Positions 8,162 to 17,740 of a stretch of DNA of 64,000 nt are shown piece after piece. Under the pieces are notes generated by a model. The model ran no database searches. It was not told the origin of the DNA and saw only the letters and a program-made list of their open reading frames with translations. The translations under genes were made by a program, and so were the position numbers. The stretch's first letter is position 1; every line of letters begins with the position of its first letter. Origin of the DNA: an uncultured Pelagibacteraceae bacterium (GTDB lineage Bacteria; Pseudomonadota; Alphaproteobacteria; Pelagibacterales; Pelagibacteraceae); the NCBI GenBank assembly GCA_902631595.1, contig CACOZH010000001.1:1-64000 (forward strand), in the 5' to 3' direction.

Positions 8162-9431
8162 AAATTTAATACAATTAAATATAAAAGAAATTTCAAATTT
8201 AGCTTTAAATTTAATAAGTAAAAAACAATATGAAAAAGCAGAAAGATTGTTAATAGAGTCACTAAAAAAAATTGATAAAAACCATTACTTATTTAATCAT
8301 TTGGGATATCTCTATTTTGAAAAAGGGGATCTTGATAATTCAATAAAATATTACAATCAATCCATAAAAATAGAAAAAAATAATAAAGAAGCATACTGTA
8401 ATATGGGTACAGCGTATTTATTTAAAAATGAATATAAACTTTCAAAAGAAATATTTGATATGGGTTTAAAATTTCTTCCCGATAATGAAAATATATTAAT
8501 AGCATATAGTCAATTACTCTTTGCAACAAAAAATATCGAACAAGCTTTTAAAGCTTTTGAAAATAGAAAAAAAACTAAACAATATTTATCTATTCTTAGC
8601 AAACTTACAATGAAAGAGTGGAATGGTGAAAATTTAAATGGTAAATCAATATTAATTTTATCAGAACAAGGCATTGGTGATATAATCCAATTTTCTAGAT
8701 ATTTATTAGAATTACAAAAAAAATTTTCAGTTAAAATAATATTTAAATTAAGACCAAAACTACATTATTTATTCAAAAATTTTAAATTTCAAATAATCGG
8801 CCCACAAGATGAAATTCCAAATGCAGATTACTACCAATGTTTAATGACACTACCAGGTATCTTTCATAAATTAGAAAATAAATTAATTAGTAATTACGAT
8901 TATATAAAGCGGAATAAAAATTTAGCAATCCACTGGAAAAAAGAAATTGGATTAACGGACAACTATAATATAGGTTTATGTTGGCAGGGTGATCCAGCTT
9001 ATGGAAGAGATTTTATGAGATCAATCCCTCTTAAAAAATTTGAAAAGTTATTTTTGGTACCAAATCTAAATTTTATTAATCTAACAAAAGGTATTGGTAA
9101 TGAACAAATTAAAAACTTTAAATTTAAAGATAAAATAAAAGATTTTTCTAGCAAAATTGATAACGGTGACAATTCGTTTGAGGATACAATAGCAATTTTA
9201 GAAAATATAAATTTACTGATAACATCAGACACTGCTCTTGCCCATGTAGCATCAACAATGAATGTAAAAACATGGTTATTACTTGATTATAGTGCTGACT
9301 GGAGATGGCATTTGGAAACAAAAAAATTTAAATGGTATGACTCTCAAATTATTTTTAGACAAACAAAAATCTTTTCTTGGGATGAGGTTATTAATCAAGT
9401 CCTACTTAGGTTGGAGAAATATAAATTTTAA
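8151..9431 (+). CDS. TPR protein fused to a GT9/GT41-like glycosyltransferase domain
   Basis: A 426-residue protein. Residues about 10-140 are tetratricopeptide repeats (LFNHLGYLYFEKGDLDNSIKYY, AYCNMGTAYLFKNEYKLSKEIF). Residues about 165-420 resemble the C-terminal Rossmann domains of heptosyltransferase-like or O-GlcNAc-transferase-like enzymes: LSEQGIGDIIQFSRYL, NIGLCWQGDP, RSIPLKKFEKL and TSDTALAHVAS, the last being the nucleotide-sugar site with the conserved D-T-x-x-x-H. Such proteins are common in marine alphaproteobacteria, but the donor and acceptor are unknown. It overlaps the DMT gene by 11 bases. A weak G/U-containing hairpin before a T-run (9450-9470) may end the transcript ahead of the riboswitch. 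Confidence 0.65.
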   Translation: MKNKNLIQLNIKEISNLALNLISKKQYEKAERLLIESLKKIDKNHYLFNHLGYLYFEKGDLDNSIKYYNQSIKIEKNNKEAYCNMGTAYLFKNEYKLSKEIFDMGLKFLPDNENILIAYSQLLFATKNIEQAFKAFENRKKTKQYLSILSKLTMKEWNGENLNGKSILILSEQGIGDIIQFSRYLLELQKKFSVKIIFKLRPKLHYLFKNFKFQIIGPQDEIPNADYYQCLMTLPGIFHKLENKLISNYDYIKRNKNLAIHWKKEIGLTDNYNIGLCWQGDPAYGRDFMRSIPLKKFEKLFLVPNLNFINLTKGIGNEQIKNFKFKDKIKDFSSKIDNGDNSFEDTIAILENINLLITSDTALAHVASTMNVKTWLLLDYSADWRWHLETKKFKWYDSQIIFRQTKIFSWDEVINQVLLRLEKYKF

Positions 9432-9494
9432 CCAATTCTTTCATTTTTAAGCTTTATTTTAAGGTTTTTTAAATCTCGATATATGCTATAAACA

Positions 9495-9654
9495 ATGTGC
9501 GGAAGAGACTACTTTAATGTAGAGCCGAAGGAGCAACCACCCCGGAATCTCTCAGGCAAAAGGACCGCGCATATTAACTCTGGAAAAAGAACAAGTGTTC
9601 TTGCCGAAGGAGCAAAACTCTCAGGCCAATAGACAGAGGGGGCGAAAGAGTTAA
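9495..9654 (+). promoter_or_regulatory. Tandem glycine riboswitch controlling gcvTHP
   Basis: Two glycine aptamers stand in tandem. Aptamer 1 is closed by ATGTGCGG (9495-9502) with CCGCGCAT (9565-9572) and contains the conserved GCCGAAGGAGCAA and CTCTCAGGCAAAAGGAC blocks. Aptamer 2 is closed by TTAACTC (9574-9580) with GAGTTAA (9648-9654) and repeats GCCGAAGGAGCAAA, CTCTCAGG and GACAGAGGGGGCGAA. The pairing was checked by eye. The P1 of aptamer 2 ends one base before the gcvT ATG, so no terminator can lie between sensor and gene; control is likely at translation initiation. Such riboswitches switch on glycine cleavage when glycine is abundant. A TATGCT or TATAAA hexamer just upstream (9482-9492) may be the -10. 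Confidence 0.95.
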
Positions 9655-9655
9655 T

Positions 9656-10759
9656 ATGATTAAAAAAACATCTTTATATAATCTTCATAAAAAATATTTT
9701 GCAAAAATGGTTGAATTTGCGGGTTATGAAATGCCAATACAATATAAAGACGGAATTATTAATGAACATAAATTCACAAGAACAAATTGTGGAGTTTTTG
9801 ATGTATCTCATATGGGTCAATTATTCATTTATGGTAATGAAAACCTAACACAAGACTTAGAGAAAATTTTTCCAGTTGATCTAAAAAACTTGCAAGTAAA
9901 TCAAAGTAAGTATTCCTTTCTCATGAATGATAGCGCTGGTATTTATGATGATTTAATAATTACAAAAATAATAGGTGGATATTTAATTATTTTAAATGCA
10001 GCGTGCAAGGAAAACGATCATAAAATTATTCAGGAGAAACTCAAAAACAAGCATAATGTTGAGTTAAAAGAAAATCTTTCATTAATTGCTATTCAGGGTC
10101 CAAAAGCTAAATCTATTTTAGAGAAAGAAATTCAAGGAGTTGAAAAATTGAAATTTATGAGTGGTGGAAAATTTAAGTTTCAAAAAAATGATATTTACAT
10201 AACTAGATCTGGATATACGGGTGAGGATGGGTTTGAAGTTTCAATTAATGATAGTTATGTACAAGAGTTTGTGGAAAATATGTTAAAATCTGGAGCCAAG
10301 CTTATTGGACTTGGTGCTAGGGACACTTTGAGAATGGAAGCTGGTTTATGTCTATATGGAAATGATATTGATATGAACACAACTCCAATAGAGGCAAATC
10401 TAAAATGGGCTATTTCTAAAAATAGAATAAATACTGAATATCCAGGATCTAAAATTATACAAAACCAAATTCAATCAGGTGTACATAAAATCAGAATAGG
10501 TATTAAACCAGATGGTAGAGTTATAGCTAGAGGAAATACAAAAATATATAACAATGATAATAAAGAAATAGGAAAAGTTACCAGCGGCACTTTCGGTCCT
10601 AGTGTTGATCATTCCATTGCAATGGGTTATGTTGAGAATCAATATGCGACTTTAAATACAAAATTGTTTTTAGAAGTTAGAGGAAAAAAAATACCCGCTA
10701 ATGTATGTAATTTGCCATTTTATAAAAAAAATTATGTTAAAGGAGAAATAAATGTCTAA
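9656..10759 (+). CDS. gcvT: Glycine cleavage system T protein (aminomethyltransferase)
   Basis: GcvT takes the aminomethyl group from the H protein and passes its carbon to tetrahydrofolate, releasing ammonia. The 367-residue protein has the family features: [10 protein letters not shown] near the N-terminus, FDVSHMGQ, the YDDLI folate-contact region with its aspartate near residue 101, [11 protein letters not shown] and the late [16 protein letters not shown]. Length agrees with bacterial GcvT. The start codon is one base downstream of the riboswitch P1 stem, and the purine-rich GAGGGGG that could serve as ribosome site lies inside aptamer 2. It overlaps gcvH by eight bases. Confidence 0.96.
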   Translation: MIKKTSLYNLHKKYFAKMVEFAGYEMPIQYKDGIINEHKFTRTNCGVFDVSHMGQLFIYGNENLTQDLEKIFPVDLKNLQVNQSKYSFLMNDSAGIYDDLIITKIIGGYLIILNAACKENDHKIIQEKLKNKHNVELKENLSLIAIQGPKAKSILEKEIQGVEKLKFMSGGKFKFQKNDIYITRSGYTGEDGFEVSINDSYVQEFVENMLKSGAKLIGLGARDTLRMEAGLCLYGNDIDMNTTPIEANLKWAISKNRINTEYPGSKIIQNQIQSGVHKIRIGIKPDGRVIARGNTKIYNNDNKEIGKVTSGTFGPSVDHSIAMGYVENQYATLNTKLFLEVRGKKIPANVCNLPFYKKNYVKGEINV

Positions 10760-11132
10760 CTTAAAATATTCAAAAGAACATGAATGGTTAAAGCTTGATG
10801 GGGATGTTGCTACTATTGGAATTACCAAACATGCAACTGAAATGTTGGGAGATATAGTATTTGCAGAGTTGCCAGAAAAAGGGGCCAATGTTGAGAAAGA
10901 TAGTACAGCGGGAGTAGTTGAATCTACAAAGGCTGCTAGTGACGTTTATACTCCAATCAGTGGAGAGGTTGTCGAAGCAAATCGAATGATTGTTGATGAT
11001 CCCTCAAAAATTAATGCAGACCCTGAAGGAGAGGCATGGTTTTTTAAATTAAAAATTAAAGATATTAAAGAACTTGATACACTAATGAATAAAGATGAAT
11101 ACGATAAATTTGCAAAAGAAAGCGCTCAATAA
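10752..11132 (+). CDS. gcvH: Glycine cleavage system H protein
   Basis: The lipoyl carrier that shuttles the aminomethyl intermediate between GcvP, GcvT and lipoamide dehydrogenase. The 126-residue protein starts with [10 protein letters not shown] and carries the lipoylation lysine K60 in [11 protein letters not shown]. Length and motif match bacterial GcvH. A clear AAAGGAG ribosome site precedes the ATG. Its stop overlaps the gcvP start (TAATG). Confidence 0.97.
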   Translation: MSNLKYSKEHEWLKLDGDVATIGITKHATEMLGDIVFAELPEKGANVEKDSTAGVVESTKAASDVYTPISGEVVEANRMIVDDPSKINADPEGEAWFFKLKIKDIKELDTLMNKDEYDKFAKESAQ

Positions 11133-13996
11133 TGTTAGAAAATAATAAAAGTTTTTTTAGAAGGCACATAGGTAATTCTGACCAAGAACAGAAAAAAATG
11201 TTAAAAGAATTAGGATATAATGATATTAATGATTTAATAACAAAAACTGTACCGGGAAAAATACATTTTAAAGAAGCTTTAACAATTGGCGAGCCGAATT
11301 CAGAGTATGAAGCTTTAAGAAAACTTAAAAATATTTCTAAACAGAATAAAATCTATTCAAACTTTTTGGGTATGGGTTATTATGGAACTTATATACCTAA
11401 TGTAATTTTAAGAAACATTTTAGAAAATCCAGGATGGTATACATCTTATACACCCTATCAGCCTGAAGTAGCACAAGGAAGGTTAGAAATGTTGCTAAAT
11501 TTTCAACAAATGATTACAGATTTTACAGGGATGGATATTGCCAATGCTTCACTTTTAGACGAAGGAACTGCCGCTGCAGAAGCAATGGGAATGAGCCATA
11601 GATTAAATAAAAAAGATGGTAAAATAGTATTCCTGTCTGAGAATTGTCATCCTCAAACTATTGATGTTGTTAAAACGAGAGCAGAACCACTCGGCTTAAA
11701 GGTGATAATTGGAAATAATGAAAAAGATTTAGAAAATATAGCAGGCGATTTAGTGTGTGGTATAATTCAATATCCTGGCACTTTAGGTGAACTAAAAGAT
11801 CCAAGTGAAATGATTAGCAAAATACATAAAAAAAATGGAAAGGCAATTTTAATTTGTGATTTATTATCATTAGCTTTAATTAAAACTCCTGCAGAACTTG
11901 GTGCAGATATTGCTGTAGGAAGTTCCCAAAGATTTGGAATACCAATGGGTTATGGTGGTCCTCATGCTGCCTTTTTTGCAACAAGGGATGAATATAAAAG
12001 ATCAATGCCTGGAAGGATAGTTGGAGTATCAGTTGATAGACATAATAATAAAGCATACAGACTAGCTTTACAAACGAGAGAGCAACACATTAGAAGAGAT
12101 AAAGCCACAAGCAACATTTGCACTGCGCAAGCACTCTTAGCTATTGTTGCGGCTGCGTACGCAATCTATCATGGACCAGAAGGTATTAAAAATATTGCGG
12201 AAAGAGTTTCACAATTAGCTAATAATTTTGCTAATAAATTAAAGCAATCAGGTTATCAATTGTATTCTGAAAGTTTTTTCGACACTGTAACAATAAAAAC
12301 AGGCGATAAAACTGATAAAATATTTCAGAATGCATTAGATCAAAAAGTAAACATAAGAAAAGTTAATTCAGAAATGTTAGCAGTATCATTTGACCAAAAA
12401 AAAAATGTTTATAGAGCAAATCAATTATTAAAAATATTTAATTCAGCAGAGTCTATTAAAGAAAATCCTACAGAGAGTTTACCGAATTTACCAAAAAAAC
12501 TTCTTCGTTCTTCTTCCTATTTAGATCATCCTGTATTTAATAATTATCATTCTGAGACAGAGATGTTAAGATATTTAAAAAAATTGGAAGATAAAGATAT
12601 TGCGCTGAATAGATCTATGATTGCATTGGGTTCATGTACAATGAAATTAAATGCTGTTGCCGAAATGATTCCAGTTTCATGGAGAGAATTTTCAGAACCA
12701 CATCCTTTTACACCAGTAGAGCAAATGGATGGCTATAGAAATTTATTTACAGATTTGAAAAACTGGCTGAGATCAATCACTGGTTTTTCAGGAGTATCCT
12801 TACAACCTAATGCTGGCGCCCAAGGAGAGTACGCTGGATTAATGGTCATTAGAAAATTTCATTTAAAAAATGGTGATATCAATAGAGATGTTTGTTTAAT
12901 TCCAAGTTCAGCACATGGCACAAATCCTGCAAGTGCACAAATGGTTGGCATGAAGGTTGTAGTAGTAAATTGTGACAAGGAAGGAAATGTTGATTTTGAT
13001 GATCTTAAAAACAAAGCAGAAAAATATTCTGAAAAATTAGCAGCATTAATGGTTACTTATCCTTCAACACACGGTGTATTCGAGGAAAAAATTACTGAGA
13101 TTTGTGATTTAATTCACAATAATGGAGGACAAGTATATATGGACGGTGCCAATTTAAACGCTCTTGTAGGAGTTGCAAGACCAGGAAACTTTGGTCCAGA
13201 TGTATGCCATATTAATTTGCATAAAACATTTTGTATTCCACATGGTGGTGGTGGTCCAGGTATGGGACCTATAGCATGCAAGAGACATTTAGAACCATTT
13301 TTGCCTAATCATAAAGTTATTAAAGACTGTGGTCCTGTTTCAGGAATAGGATCTGTATCAGCATCTCCTTGGGGGAGTGCAAGTATTTTACCAATTTCTT
13401 GGATGTACATCAAAATGATGGGATCCGAGGGACTTAAAATTGCAACAGAGAATGCAATTCTCAACGCAAATTATGTAGCACACAGGCTTAAGAACTATTT
13501 CCCAATTTTATACAAAGGTAAAAATGGAAATGTAGCTCATGAGTGCATAATTGATATTAGGCCAATTAAAAATGACACAGGGATAACTGAAGAGGATATA
13601 GCAAAACGTTTAATTGATTTTGGATTTCATGCACCTACGATGTCGTGGCCAGTAGCAGGAACTATGATGATTGAACCTACAGAAAGTGAGAGTTTGAGAG
13701 AACTAGATAGATTTTGTGATGCTTTAATTAAAATCAAAAAAGAGATAGACAAAGTAAAATCTGGAGAATATGACAAAATTGACAACCCAATTAAGAATGC
13801 ACCTCATACAGACGTAGAATTAGTTTCCAATGATTGGAAACATAAATATTCAAGAGAAGACGCGGCTTATCCTTCGGGATATTTAAAAGAAAATAAATTT
13901 TGGCCTCCAGTTGCGAGAGTTGACAATGTTTATGGAGACAAAAATTTATTTTGCTCTTGTCCAAGCATGGACGAGTTTAAAGAAGATGCCGCTTAA
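11132..13996 (+). CDS. gcvP: Glycine dehydrogenase (decarboxylating), P protein
   Basis: The PLP-dependent decarboxylase of the glycine cleavage complex. At 954 residues it is the fused single-chain form rather than the split GcvPA/GcvPB. The PLP lysine is K698 in LHKTFCIPHGGGGPG; other landmarks are FRRHIGN at the N-terminus, YTPYQPEVAQGRLE, SAHGTNPASAQM and the C-terminal YPSGY/FWPPVARVDN. The N-terminal half is the degenerate P domain and the C-terminal half carries the active site. It closes the gcvTHP operon; lpd is not in the window. The next gene follows after six bases and may be read through. Confidence 0.97.
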   Translation: MLENNKSFFRRHIGNSDQEQKKMLKELGYNDINDLITKTVPGKIHFKEALTIGEPNSEYEALRKLKNISKQNKIYSNFLGMGYYGTYIPNVILRNILENPGWYTSYTPYQPEVAQGRLEMLLNFQQMITDFTGMDIANASLLDEGTAAAEAMGMSHRLNKKDGKIVFLSENCHPQTIDVVKTRAEPLGLKVIIGNNEKDLENIAGDLVCGIIQYPGTLGELKDPSEMISKIHKKNGKAILICDLLSLALIKTPAELGADIAVGSSQRFGIPMGYGGPHAAFFATRDEYKRSMPGRIVGVSVDRHNNKAYRLALQTREQHIRRDKATSNICTAQALLAIVAAAYAIYHGPEGIKNIAERVSQLANNFANKLKQSGYQLYSESFFDTVTIKTGDKTDKIFQNALDQKVNIRKVNSEMLAVSFDQKKNVYRANQLLKIFNSAESIKENPTESLPNLPKKLLRSSSYLDHPVFNNYHSETEMLRYLKKLEDKDIALNRSMIALGSCTMKLNAVAEMIPVSWREFSEPHPFTPVEQMDGYRNLFTDLKNWLRSITGFSGVSLQPNAGAQGEYAGLMVIRKFHLKNGDINRDVCLIPSSAHGTNPASAQMVGMKVVVVNCDKEGNVDFDDLKNKAEKYSEKLAALMVTYPSTHGVFEEKITEICDLIHNNGGQVYMDGANLNALVGVARPGNFGPDVCHINLHKTFCIPHGGGGPGMGPIACKRHLEPFLPNHKVIKDCGPVSGIGSVSASPWGSASILPISWMYIKMMGSEGLKIATENAILNANYVAHRLKNYFPILYKGKNGNVAHECIIDIRPIKNDTGITEEDIAKRLIDFGFHAPTMSWPVAGTMMIEPTESESLRELDRFCDALIKIKKEIDKVKSGEYDKIDNPIKNAPHTDVELVSNDWKHKYSREDAAYPSGYLKENKFWPPVARVDNVYGDKNLFCSCPSMDEFKEDAA

Positions 13997-14002
13997 TTCT
14001 TG

Positions 14003-15241
14003 ATGAAAATAGCGGTAGTTGGATCAGGAATATCCGGATTAAGTGCAGCCTATTACTTATCAAAAAAACATAAAGTAGACATTTTTGAAAGAGAAGATCA
14101 TTTTGGTGGTCATTCTTATACATTAGATCTAAATATAAATAACAAAAAAATTTCAGTAGATATTGGTTTTATAGTTTTTAATTATAAAACTTATCCTAAC
14201 CTTATTAATTTTTTTAAGGATAACTTAATAGAGATAGAAGAAAGCAATATGTCATTTTCAGTGTCAGTAAAAGACACAAATTTTGAATATTGTGGCAAAG
14301 GTATTTCGGGCATGTTTTGTAATGCTTCAAATATATTTAATTTTAAATTTTTAAAAATGTTTTTTGATATATTAAAATTTTATAAAAAAAATGAAAATTT
14401 AAAGATAGAAAATAATCAATTAACACTTGGGGATTATTTGAATAGAGAAAAGTTATCCAGAGAATTTATTGATTATCATATTATCCCAATGGTTGCAGCG
14501 ATTTGGTCAATGCCACCTTACGAAGCAAGTCAAATGCCACTAAAATTTTTTTTAAAATTTTTTCAAAATCATGGTTTATTTAAATTGAAAAATAGGCCAA
14601 GATGGTACACTGTTTCCCACAGAAGCAGAACATATGTAAATAAAATACTTGGCAAAATAAGTGGTGAGCATTATAAAAATTATAAAATAAATTTAATCAA
14701 AAGATATAAAGAAAATGTTGAGATATTTTACGGAGAAAAAAATGAATTCTTCACTTACGATAAAGTAGTAATAGCAACACATGCAGACGAAGCTCTATCA
14801 TTATTAGAAAATCCATCACAAGATGAAAAATATTTGCTCTCAAATTTCAAATATAAAAGTAACCTAGCTGTAATTCATACTGATAGTAATCAAATGCCAA
14901 AAAACAAAAAAGCATGGAGTGCTTGGAATGCAAAGTTAAATAAAAATATTATCGAAAATTCATCAGTAACATACTGGCTAAATCTTTTGCAGAATCTAAA
15001 ATTTGATGAAGATATTTTTTTGTCACTTAATCCTTTTGAAAAAATTGATGAAAAAAAAATTCTCAACCAAGTAACATTTACACACCCATATTATGATAAA
15101 TCTGCGCTCGATAACCAAGCTGAATTAAAAAAACTTCAAAATGTTAATAATACCTTATTTTGTGGGAGTTATTTTGGATATGGATTCCATGAAGATGGAA
15201 TTACTTCTTCAATAGATATGCTAAAGTCAATTAATGATTAA
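14003..15241 (+). CDS. FAD-dependent amine-oxidase-like oxidoreductase (lipid cluster)
   Basis: A 412-residue flavoprotein. The dinucleotide-binding motif is VVGSGISGLSAAYYL at the N-terminus, followed by the ED.FGGHSYT motif typical of NAD(P)-binding/amine-oxidase-type proteins, and the C-terminal FAD contact GSYFGYGFHEDGI. I take the ATG at 14003 rather than the TTG three bases earlier. In many bacteria this family is found next to a DUF1365 protein and a CFA-like methyltransferase, as here (eight-base overlap with the next gene). It is believed to act on fatty acyl chains of membrane lipids, for example as a desaturase or oxidase, but the reaction here is inferred from context. Confidence 0.8.
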   Translation: MKIAVVGSGISGLSAAYYLSKKHKVDIFEREDHFGGHSYTLDLNINNKKISVDIGFIVFNYKTYPNLINFFKDNLIEIEESNMSFSVSVKDTNFEYCGKGISGMFCNASNIFNFKFLKMFFDILKFYKKNENLKIENNQLTLGDYLNREKLSREFIDYHIIPMVAAIWSMPPYEASQMPLKFFLKFFQNHGLFKLKNRPRWYTVSHRSRTYVNKILGKISGEHYKNYKINLIKRYKENVEIFYGEKNEFFTYDKVVIATHADEALSLLENPSQDEKYLLSNFKYKSNLAVIHTDSNQMPKNKKAWSAWNAKLNKNIIENSSVTYWLNLLQNLKFDEDIFLSLNPFEKIDEKKILNQVTFTHPYYDKSALDNQAELKKLQNVNNTLFCGSYFGYGFHEDGITSSIDMLKSIND

Positions 15242-16010
15242 GTTCTCTAAAATTTATTCTGGACAAGTAATACACACAAGATTTAAACCTAAAAAACATT
15301 ATTTTAGGTATAAAGTATTCAGTTTATTAATAGATTTAGATGAAATTAACGAAATTGATAATAATTTAAATTTTTTTTCTCATAACAGATATAATTTAAT
15401 TAGTTTTTTCGACAAAGACCATGGAAATAGAGATGGAGGCAATATTAAAGAATGGGTGAAAGAGAATTTAATAAAAAAAAATATCAAATTTCAAAATATT
15501 AGAGTAGAAATTCTGTGCTATCCAAGAATACTTGGATATGTATTTAATCCACTTTCGATCTTATATATTTATAATGAGAAAAACACCTTAATTTCAATTT
15601 TTTATGAAGTAAAAAATACATTTGGAGAACAACATACTTATATTTTTGAAACGAAAGATCAAAAAATAATTAAAAATAAATGTGATAAAAAGTTTTATGT
15701 GTCACCCTTTATAGACATGGAATGCGAATATAATTTTAGTGTTACAAAGCCTGGAGAGACTATATCTATAATAATTAATCAATACGATAAAGAGGGTAAG
15801 CTTTTATTTGCTTCACAAGATGGAAAATGTCAAGATTTAACCTATAAAAACCTTATACTTAATTATTTAAAACATCCACTGATGACTTTTAAAGTAATAG
15901 TTGCAATACATTATGAAGCATTCAAACTTTGGTTTAAAAAAGTAAAATTAGTGAAAAAAAATATACAAATTTTAAATAAGATAACTTTTGAAACCAATGA
16001 GCATAAATAG
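15234..16010 (+). CDS. DUF1365 family protein
   Basis: A 258-residue DUF1365 protein. Typical stretches are the opening SGQVIHTRFKPKKHYFRY, the HG(N)RDG segment near residue 62, LCYPRILGYVFNPLSILY and the YEVKNTFGE..TY motif. The biochemical role is unknown. It is almost always encoded between an amine-oxidase-type flavoprotein and a CFA-like methyltransferase, and both neighbours overlap it here (eight bases upstream, 14 bases downstream). This supports a shared pathway on membrane fatty acids. Confidence 0.88.
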   Translation: MIKFSKIYSGQVIHTRFKPKKHYFRYKVFSLLIDLDEINEIDNNLNFFSHNRYNLISFFDKDHGNRDGGNIKEWVKENLIKKNIKFQNIRVEILCYPRILGYVFNPLSILYIYNEKNTLISIFYEVKNTFGEQHTYIFETKDQKIIKNKCDKKFYVSPFIDMECEYNFSVTKPGETISIIINQYDKEGKLLFASQDGKCQDLTYKNLILNYLKHPLMTFKVIVAIHYEAFKLWFKKVKLVKKNIQILNKITFETNEHK

Positions 16011-17175
16011 TATTTCAGACAAAATAGTTTTTAGCATGTTGAAGCATATCAAACATGGTGTGCTAGAACTTACAAATCACGATAACAAAAAATATATTTT
16101 TGGAAGAGATTCAAGCGGATTAGATGTTAGCATAAAGATTAATAAGCCCAACTTCACTTACAAAATAATTAAAAGTGGAAGTGTAGGATTAGCGGAAGCT
16201 TACATGAGAGGAGATTTTGAAACAAATAATCTTTCAAACTTAATAGAATTGACTGCAAAAAATATTAATATTATTCATAAATTTTCAGGATTATTTGATT
16301 TCCCATTATTCAATATAATTAAAAATTTTCTTATAAAAAATACCAAAAGTAAAAGTAAAGAAAATATTGCCAAACACTATGATCTTGGAAATAATTTTTT
16401 TTCTTTGTGGTTAGATAAATCTCTCACTTACTCAAGTGCAATTTTTGATAATGAAAAAAAAGATTTAGAGTCTGCTCAATATAATAAATATTTTAAATTA
16501 GTTAATTTGATTCAACCAAAGCAAGGCGATAAAATTTTAGAAATAGGATGTGGTTGGGGAGGATTTGCTGAATATGTTGGAAAAAATTTAGACGTAAAAT
16601 TAGATTGTATTACAATTTCAAAAAAGCAATATGAATTTGCAAAGGAAAGAATATATAAAAATCATTTAAATCATAAAATTAATATAGAATTAAAAGATTA
16701 CCGAGATGTTAATAAAAAATATAATTCGATGGTGTCCATTGAAATGATTGAAGCAGTAGGCCAAAACTATTTAGACAGTTATTTTAAAACTATTAAAAAT
16801 AATTTAAATGTTAATGGTAGAGCTGCCATCCAAGCAATTGTAATTGATGATAAATTATATAAAAGATACAAGACAAAAGAAGATTTTATTCAAAAATTTA
16901 TATTTCCTGGGGGTTTTTTGCCGTCTAAAAGAAGTTTAGAGGAATTATCAACAAAAAATGGTTTAAGACTTGATCTTATGAATTCATATGGTGAACATTA
17001 TTCTGACACGTTAAGAATGTGGCGTGATGAGTTTCTAAAAAAATGGGATTTAATATCCAAGCAGGGATTTGATTTGACGTTTAAAAAAATGTGGGATTTT
17101 TATTTGTCGTACTGTGAAGCAGGATTTAAATCAAAAAATATTGATTTAGTTCAATTCTCACTACAAAATAAATAA
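15997..17175 (+). CDS. CFA-synthase-like SAM-dependent fatty acid methyltransferase
   Basis: A 392-residue protein of the cyclopropane-fatty-acid synthase superfamily. Motifs, numbered from the chosen ATG: HYDLGNNFFSLWLD, SAM site EIGCGWGGF (about 182-190), and YIFPGG-like KFIFPGGFLPS. By alignment to E. coli Cfa, the bicarbonate-site residues C139 and H266 become S147 and Q279, while E239, I268 and Y317 are kept as E252, I281 and Y335. The altered site argues against ordinary cyclopropane formation and for simple methyl transfer to an acyl chain, as proposed for UfaM-type enzymes. A TTG at 15988 is an alternative start. It overlaps the DUF1365 gene by 14 bases. Confidence 0.85.
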   Translation: MSINSISDKIVFSMLKHIKHGVLELTNHDNKKYIFGRDSSGLDVSIKINKPNFTYKIIKSGSVGLAEAYMRGDFETNNLSNLIELTAKNINIIHKFSGLFDFPLFNIIKNFLIKNTKSKSKENIAKHYDLGNNFFSLWLDKSLTYSSAIFDNEKKDLESAQYNKYFKLVNLIQPKQGDKILEIGCGWGGFAEYVGKNLDVKLDCITISKKQYEFAKERIYKNHLNHKINIELKDYRDVNKKYNSMVSIEMIEAVGQNYLDSYFKTIKNNLNVNGRAAIQAIVIDDKLYKRYKTKEDFIQKFIFPGGFLPSKRSLEELSTKNGLRLDLMNSYGEHYSDTLRMWRDEFLKKWDLISKQGFDLTFKKMWDFYLSYCEAGFKSKNIDLVQFSLQNK

Positions 17176-17181
17176 TATTTT

Positions 17182-17730
17182 ATGAAAATTTATAAATCTT
17201 TAAATTTAATTTTATTGATAATTATTGCTCAATTTATTACAAGTTGTTCATCAAATAGTTCTATGAAACCAGAAGATTTTAAAGATAAACAGCCAAGATT
17301 GATAATTGAGGAATACTTAGCAGGCGAAGTAAAAGCTTGGGGTATTTTACAGAATAGATCAGGTAAAGTAACAAGACAATTTTCTGCAATTCTCAATGGT
17401 AAATGGGATGGAACTCAATTAATTTTAGATGAAATATTTAATTGGGATGACGGAGAAGTTCAAAAAAGACAGTGGAAAATTAATAAAATTGATGATCACA
17501 ATTATGAAGGTACAGCTGGAGATGTGGTTGGAAAAGCAAAAGGTTTTTCATATGGACCAGCATTTAAATTTGAATATGTTTTATTAGTTCCAGTAAAAGG
17601 TAAAGAAATGAAAATAACTTTTGATGATTGGATTTTTATGCAAGATGAAAAAGTTGCTATTAATAGAGCAAGGATGACAAAATTTGGATTTAGAGTTGCT
17701 GATCTAACAGTAGTTTTTGTAAAAGATTAA
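17182..17730 (+). CDS. DUF3833 family lipoprotein
   Basis: A 182-residue lipoprotein. The signal peptide ends in a lipobox, FITSC, with the acylated cysteine at position 22. The mature part matches DUF3833: the PRLIIEEYLAGEVKAWGILQ opening, FNWDDGEVQKRQW, and the GDVVGKAKG/ YGPAFKFEY segment. The function is unknown; homologues sit in the same flavoprotein-DUF1365-CFA-like cluster in other proteobacteria. It starts six bases after the methyltransferase. Its stop lies inside a 16-bp palindrome shared with the convergent SDR gene. Confidence 0.85.
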   Translation: MKIYKSLNLILLIIIAQFITSCSSNSSMKPEDFKDKQPRLIIEEYLAGEVKAWGILQNRSGKVTRQFSAILNGKWDGTQLILDEIFNWDDGEVQKRQWKINKIDDHNYEGTAGDVVGKAKGFSYGPAFKFEYVLLVPVKGKEMKITFDDWIFMQDEKVAINRARMTKFGFRVADLTVVFVKD

Positions 17731-17740
17731 TCTTTTTTTT
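17721..17740 (+). terminator. AT-rich palindrome with T-run spanning both stop codons
   Basis: AAAAGATTAATCTTTT (17721-17736) is a perfect inverted repeat continued by four further T on the plus strand. The stop codons of DUF3833 and of the convergent SDR both fall at its centre, so each protein ends in Lys-Asp. It could act as a weak intrinsic terminator for the plus-strand lipid cluster. The stem has only two G-C pairs, so strength is doubtful. Confidence 0.45.
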
